Below are positions 5,498 through 9,925 of a DNA stretch of 9,925 nt, piece after piece (positions within the stretch are counted from its first letter, which is position 1; every line of letters starts with the position of its first letter). The position numbers and the translations under genes are program-made. Source of the DNA: Clostridiales bacterium (GTDB taxonomy: Bacteria > Bacillota > Clostridia > Christensenellales > JAISNN01); contig JAITOQ010000195.1 in NCBI GenBank assembly GCA_031289865.1, positions 1-9,925 on the forward strand. Direction: 5' to 3'. A model generated the notes under the pieces. The model was not told where the DNA came from. It made no database searches and saw nothing but the letters and a program-made list of their open reading frames with translations.

Positions 5498-7903
5498 TTA
5501 AAAATTCTAAAATATCTTAAGCCGTATGCTCACATCGTTTTGTTGTGCGTGGTTTTGATATTTGCGCAAGCGATGGCGGATTTAAAGCTGCCCGATCTTA
5601 TGTCGAATATCGTAAACACGGGGATTCAAAACAAGGGTATCGAGTCGGCGGCGGTGGACGTATTGAGCGAGGATACGTTCTTAAAGCTGACGGAGGGCGG
5701 CTACTATGAAATAGGAGTTGAGGCGGACGGAACGACGCCGAAAATTACGCCTATTCTTTCGCCGTCCGATATCGCGCTTATCAAAAACACTTATACACCG
5801 AAAGACGCGAAAGACGCGCCAAAAAAGCTGAAGCTAAAAAGCGATGCAAGCGGCACGGTCTATGTCCGCAAGGATATTATCGACAAAAAAGATAAGGTCG
5901 ATGAGGGCGAGTTAGAAGCGGTTTTTAACAAGGGCTTTTTGTACCTCTTTTCGGCGAACATTTCGGAGCAGATTTTGAAAGCTTACGGTGCGGGACAAGA
6001 GAGCGGCAGTCTTTCGGGTACGATAAGTGAGGAACAGCTTGCTCAAATGCTGAAGCTGTTTGAAGATCTTAAAGCTTTAAATGTTCTCTCTCAAAGCAAA
6101 TTCTTTTATGAGCTTTTAGCCGATAACGACCTTTTGACGGTTATACAAATGGTTAAAGACGATGCGGCAGTCGCAGCGTTTTCCACACCGTTATACGGTA
6201 TAATCTCCGCTGTCAACACCATGCTCTCCTCAAACGAACTCCTTGCGGGAAACATTCCGATACAGCAAGCCGTTATAGAGGTGGATAAAGCGGGAGTTGA
6301 TACGGCAAAGGTGCAGAGCGGGTACATTTGGTTCGCGGGTCTCATCATGCTCCTTGTCGCGCTCGGTTCGGCGGTATGTACGATAGCGGTAGGATTTTTT
6401 GCGGCAAAGGTCGCCGCAAGGCTTTCGCGTGATCTTCGTAAAAAGCTATTTGTAAAGGTCGAGAGCTTTTCTAATCACGAGATCGACAAGTTCACTTCCG
6501 CTTCTCTTATCACGCGCTCGACAAACGATATTTCTCAAATACAACAGCTCATCATGTTTATGCTCCGCATGGTATTTTACGCGCCTATGATAGGATTCGG
6601 CGCGGTCTATTATGTATTGACAAAAGCGCCGACACTTGTATGGCTGAATTTTCTGTCCGTCGGCATTTTGGTGCTTATGGTCGCGCTCATGTTTATCATA
6701 GCGTTGCCGAGATTCAAATTGGTACAAAAGTTGATCGATAAATTGAACCTCATCACCCGCGAGGATCTGTCGGGTATGATGGTCATACGCGCATTCAATA
6801 AGCAAGAAACCGAAGCGAAACGGTTTGACAAGGCAAACAATGATTTGACTAAAGTCAACCTCTTTATCAACCGTATTATGATTCTCATGATGCCCGTTAT
6901 GACTCTACTTATGAGCGGACTTTCCATTGCGATTATTTGGATAGGCGCGGACAAGATTATCGAGGGTTCGATGAAGGTCGGGGACATGATGGCGTTTATT
7001 CAATACACCATGCAGATCGTCATGTCGTTTCTCATGATAGCGGTCATGTTTATCATGGTACCGAGAGCGTCCGTCGCCGCAAAGCGCATCTCCGACGTTC
7101 TCGAAACCGACCCTATCATAAAGGACAGAGAGCAAACGACCTCCTTATTTAAAAAAGCCGCGGGACGTTTGGAGTTTCAAGACGTGGATTTTAAATACGA
7201 GAGCGCGGAGGAAAACGCCGTGAGCGGGATTTCCTTTACCGCAAGCCCCGGTAAAATTCTCGCGATAATCGGGACGACGGGTTCGGGAAAATCCACCATA
7301 GTCAATCTCATGCCGCGTTTTTACGATGTGACGGGCGGTACGATTACGATAGACGGTACGGATATCCGCGACCTCACACTAAAAGAACTTCGGAGTAATA
7401 TCAGTATCGTGCCTCAAAAGAGCTTGCTGTTTTCGGGAACGGTCGCGACAAACCTTGAGCTTGCCGACCCGAACGCGACCGAAGAACAAAAACGAAACGC
7501 GCTTGCTACCGCTCAAATACTTGAGTTTGTCGACAAAACCGACGGCGGTATAGATATGAACATTGCCCAAGGCGGTCACAATGTGTCGGGCGGGCAAAAA
7601 CAGCGGCTGTCTATAGCGCGTGCGCTCGCTAAAGACGCACCGATTTTGGTCTTTGACGACAGCTTTTCCGCGCTCGACTTTAAGACCGACGCAAAACTGC
7701 GCCGCGCACTAAAGACGACGGTAAAAGACAAGACGATTATTATCGTCGCACAGCGTATCGGTACGATCAAGGATGCCGACGAAATCATAGTCCTCGACGA
7801 GGGAAAAATCGTCGGCAAGGGGACGCATGCTTATCTCATGGAAAATTGCGAGGCGTACCGTGAAATAGCGTATTCACAGCTTCAAAAGGAGGAATTATTA
7901 TGA
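5495..7903 (+). CDS. ABC exporter subunit with degenerate catalytic site and large external insert (LmrC/BmrC type)
   Basis: This 802-residue half-transporter pairs with the next gene as a probable drug or lipid exporter in the cytoplasmic membrane. TM1 is about 12-33. A long hydrophilic segment (about 34-275) with no membrane helix follows and should lie outside the cell. TM2-TM6 are about 276-304, 352-376, 382-405, 460-485 and 500-523. The nucleotide-binding domain (about 557-800) has Walker A GTTGSGKST (593-601), Q-loop Gln641, signature VSGGQ (697-701) and Walker B ILVFDD (717-722). Asp722 replaces the usual catalytic Glu, and Gln753 (VAQR) replaces the H-loop His. These changes mark the degenerate partner of heterodimeric exporters, not decay. 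At 802 residues it is longer than a plain half-transporter (about 580-600) because of the insert. The substrate cannot be read from the sequence. Confidence 0.92.
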   Translation: MLKILKYLKPYAHIVLLCVVLIFAQAMADLKLPDLMSNIVNTGIQNKGIESAAVDVLSEDTFLKLTEGGYYEIGVEADGTTPKITPILSPSDIALIKNTYTPKDAKDAPKKLKLKSDASGTVYVRKDIIDKKDKVDEGELEAVFNKGFLYLFSANISEQILKAYGAGQESGSLSGTISEEQLAQMLKLFEDLKALNVLSQSKFFYELLADNDLLTVIQMVKDDAAVAAFSTPLYGIISAVNTMLSSNELLAGNIPIQQAVIEVDKAGVDTAKVQSGYIWFAGLIMLLVALGSAVCTIAVGFFAAKVAARLSRDLRKKLFVKVESFSNHEIDKFTSASLITRSTNDISQIQQLIMFMLRMVFYAPMIGFGAVYYVLTKAPTLVWLNFLSVGILVLMVALMFIIALPRFKLVQKLIDKLNLITREDLSGMMVIRAFNKQETEAKRFDKANNDLTKVNLFINRIMILMMPVMTLLMSGLSIAIIWIGADKIIEGSMKVGDMMAFIQYTMQIVMSFLMIAVMFIMVPRASVAAKRISDVLETDPIIKDREQTTSLFKKAAGRLEFQDVDFKYESAEENAVSGISFTASPGKILAIIGTTGSGKSTIVNLMPRFYDVTGGTITIDGTDIRDLTLKELRSNISIVPQKSLLFSGTVATNLELADPNATEEQKRNALATAQILEFVDKTDGGIDMNIAQGGHNVSGGQKQRLSIARALAKDAPILVFDDSFSALDFKTDAKLRRALKTTVKDKTIIIVAQRIGTIKDADEIIVLDEGKIVGKGTHAYLMENCEAYREIAYSQLQKEELL

Positions 7904-9873
7904 GTCGTGAAAAGATATCTTTTGAAGAAAAGAGGAGAGCATATCTCGAAAAAAAGCGCGGAGCGGCGGTCGTCGAACCCGACGGGGACGACGCGTTTGT
8001 CGGCAACGGAAAACCGCCCGAACGCAAGAATAGCAGAATGGGCGGCGGTCCGATGGGCGGCGGTCCTATGGGGGGCGGCGCGACGGGCGAAAAGCCTAAG
8101 GATTTTAAAGGTACGGTCAAAAAACTCTTAAAATATATTTCCGTATACAAGTGGTCGATTATATTGGTTATCATTTTTGCGGTAGGTTCGACGGTACTCA
8201 TGATATACGCGCCCCGTAGAATGGGCGACGCGACGACGGAATTATTCAACAGAATCCTTGCTTCGTTCGGTTCGGGCGCGGCGACGGTAGACTTAAATCC
8301 CGTCTACAAGATATTGATAGAGTTATGCATTCTCTATGTGATATCGGCGTTTTTATCCTATATTCAAGGCTTTATTATGACGAACGTCACAATGAAGGTC
8401 GGATATAGGCTACGCCGCGATATTGCGCAAAAAATCAATAAATTGCCGCTCAAATACTTTGACACAACGACCCACGGCGAGGTACTATCTCGTCTGACAA
8501 ACGACGTGGATGTCATCACTCAATCCCTAAATCAATCGATCACGCAGATTATCACTTCGGTTACGAGCGTGATCGGTATTATCGTGATGATGCTGACGAT
8601 CAACGGGTGGATGACGCTTGCCGCGCTTGCGGTTATGCCCGTGTCTATGATATTGATGCTGACGGTTATTAAGAGGTCGCAAAAGTATTTTAAGGGACAA
8701 TTTAAGCATCTCGGACGGGTCAACGGCTACGTCGAGGAGATGTTCGGCGGCATGAACGTCATAAAATCCTTTAATGCGGAAGAAAAATGCTTACAAGAGT
8801 TTGAGGGGCATAACGACCGTCTTTACGACGTGTCGTGGAAAGCGAATTTTTATTCGGGAATGATGATGCCGCTCATGGGCTTTGTCGGTAATCTCGCTTA
8901 CGTCCTCATGTGCGTATTAGGCGGCGCGATGGTCGCGGGCGGGTCGCTTCAGGTCGGCGGCGTCCAATCCTTTATCATATATATCCGCAACTTTAACCAA
9001 AGTATCGGTCAAGTCGCAAACATATCAAACATTTTACAACAGACCGCGGCGGCGGCTGAACGCGTCTTTGAATTTTACGACGAAACGGAGGAAACTCCGG
9101 ATACCGAAAGCCCGCGTGAGGTTTCCTCTCTCAAGGGGATCGTGGATTTTGAACACGTGAGATTCGGCTACACGGAGGACAAAATTGTCATAAACGATTT
9201 TAGCCGGCACGTCAACGAAGGGCAAAAGATAGCGATCGTAGGACCTACCGGCGCGGGAAAAACCACTATCGTCAAGCTCCTCATGCGCTTTTACGAGTTA
9301 AACGGCGGCAAGATAGCGATTGACGGCGCGGACATTACGACCCTCACGCGAAACGACCTAAGGTCTATGTTCGGCATGGTCTTACAAGACACATGGCTCT
9401 ACAACGATACGATTATGGAGAATATCCGTTACGGCAGAAGCGACGCGACGGACGAAGAGGTGATACAAGCGGCGGTAACTGCTCACGCGGATCACTTTAT
9501 ACGCTCTCTGCCCGACGGCTACGAACTGCCGCTCAATGAGGAGGCGGCAAACATTTCGCAAGGTCAAAAACAGCTTTTGACCATTGCGCGTGCAATCCTT
9601 GCCGACCCTAAAATCCTCATCTTAGACGAAGCGACCAGCTCCGTCGATACGCGTACGGAGCTCTTAATCCAAAACGCGATGGACGAACTCATGAAGAACC
9701 GCACGAGCTTCGTCATAGCCCACCGCCTATCCACTATCAAAAACGCCGACGTAATATTAGTCCTCAAGGACGGCGACATAATAGAGAGCGGCAACCACAC
9801 CGAACTCATGGAGAGCGGCGGCTTTTACAGCGAATTGTATAGAAGTCAGTTTACGCAGGAAATCGAGGAATAG
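7900..9873 (+). CDS. ABC exporter subunit with canonical catalytic residues (LmrD/BmrD type)
   Basis: This 657-residue partner of the preceding subunit begins with a charged tail and a Met/Gly/Pro-rich repeat (MGGGP units, 47-60) before KPKDFKGT and TM1 (about 85-105). Other membrane helices are about 136-160, 212-233, 237-257, 320-345 and 352-372. The nucleotide-binding domain (about 413-655) has Walker A GPTGAGKTT (448-456), Q-loop Gln496, Walker B ILILDE (572-577, with catalytic Glu577), D-loop SSVD (580-583) and H-loop His608 (AHR). Its signature is degenerate: ISQGQ (552-556) instead of LSGGQ. The good catalytic residues would therefore work with the partner's VSGGQ. AAAGGAGG (7885-7892), 7 bases before ATG, lies inside the upstream gene. 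The ATGA overlap of 4 bases implies translational coupling and equal subunit amounts. Confidence 0.93.
   Translation: MSREKISFEEKRRAYLEKKRGAAVVEPDGDDAFVGNGKPPERKNSRMGGGPMGGGPMGGGATGEKPKDFKGTVKKLLKYISVYKWSIILVIIFAVGSTVLMIYAPRRMGDATTELFNRILASFGSGAATVDLNPVYKILIELCILYVISAFLSYIQGFIMTNVTMKVGYRLRRDIAQKINKLPLKYFDTTTHGEVLSRLTNDVDVITQSLNQSITQIITSVTSVIGIIVMMLTINGWMTLAALAVMPVSMILMLTVIKRSQKYFKGQFKHLGRVNGYVEEMFGGMNVIKSFNAEEKCLQEFEGHNDRLYDVSWKANFYSGMMMPLMGFVGNLAYVLMCVLGGAMVAGGSLQVGGVQSFIIYIRNFNQSIGQVANISNILQQTAAAAERVFEFYDETEETPDTESPREVSSLKGIVDFEHVRFGYTEDKIVINDFSRHVNEGQKIAIVGPTGAGKTTIVKLLMRFYELNGGKIAIDGADITTLTRNDLRSMFGMVLQDTWLYNDTIMENIRYGRSDATDEEVIQAAVTAHADHFIRSLPDGYELPLNEEAANISQGQKQLLTIARAILADPKILILDEATSSVDTRTELLIQNAMDELMKNRTSFVIAHRLSTIKNADVILVLKDGDIIESGNHTELMESGGFYSELYRSQFTQEIEE
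8038..8079 (+). repeat. In-frame 15-base tandem repeat encoding MGGGP
   Basis: Units at 8038-8052 and 8053-8067 differ by one base (CCG/CCT). A partial third unit (8068-8079) lacks the Pro codon. Each unit is five codons, so gain or loss of units keeps the frame. It encodes the flexible N-terminal tail of the second exporter subunit. Confidence 0.8.
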
Positions 9874-9888
9874 AAACGGATTTTAAAA

Positions 9889-9925
9889 TTGAAAATTGAA
9901 AGTTGAAAGTTGAAAGTTGAAAATT
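9889..9925 (+). repeat. TTGAAAG heptad array after the exporter operon (runs off the window)
   Basis: Five heptads, TTGAAAA, then TTGAAAG three times, then TTGAAAA, start 15 bases after the TAG stop of the exporter operon; two bases of a possible sixth unit are visible. Orientation relative to the gene matches the array after metH. No hairpin terminator is visible between the stop and the array. Confidence 0.85.

Overview
The window reads like chromosomal DNA from a low-to-mid GC bacterium, probably an uncultured member of the Bacillota (Clostridia-like). The grounds are strong AGGAGG-type ribosome binding sites, vegetative promoters of the TTGATT/TATAAT kind, a short methionine synthase without the C-terminal reactivation domain, and a BmrCD/LmrCD-type heterodimeric ABC exporter pair. 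The lineage is inferred; no rRNA or other marker gene is present. All recognised genes lie on the + strand.

Layout. Bases 1-51 are the last codons of a Gly/Asn-rich protein. Bases 52-568 hold no gene: a decayed direct repeat, small hairpins, a good hairpin terminator (238-280), one copy of a dispersed repeat (290-366), a cluster of three related hairpins (371-484) and a promoter. Bases 569-1792 encode a lone AAA_14/DUF4143 ATPase. A long hairpin terminator (1854-1896) is followed by an extended -10 promoter that seems to start transcription on the A of the metF ATG. metF (1934-2764) and a metH-type methionine synthase (2765-5149) form a tight two-gene operon for the methyl branch of methionine synthesis. 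Bases 5150-5494 hold no gene but are packed with repeats: a TTGARAG heptad array touching the metH stop codon, the second copy of the dispersed repeat, a TTYTGCA heptad array, then a promoter with a perfect 7-1-7 palindrome. The ABC exporter pair follows (5495-7903 and 7900-9873, 4-bp overlap), and a second TTGARAG array begins 15 bases after its stop codon and runs off the window.

How the genes work together. MetF makes 5-methyl-tetrahydrofolate, and the methionine synthase passes that methyl group through cobalamin to homocysteine. The exporter subunits are complementary. The first has a degenerate Walker B/H-loop but a good signature motif; the second has good catalytic residues but a degenerate signature. 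Together they would make one competent and one degenerate ATP site. The ATPase appears unrelated to its neighbours.

I found no convincing undescribed multi-gene system. The most notable material is non-coding: the covarying hairpin cluster, the composite dispersed repeat, heptad arrays at the 3' ends of two operons, the apparently leaderless metF, and the palindromic operator candidate of the exporter operon.
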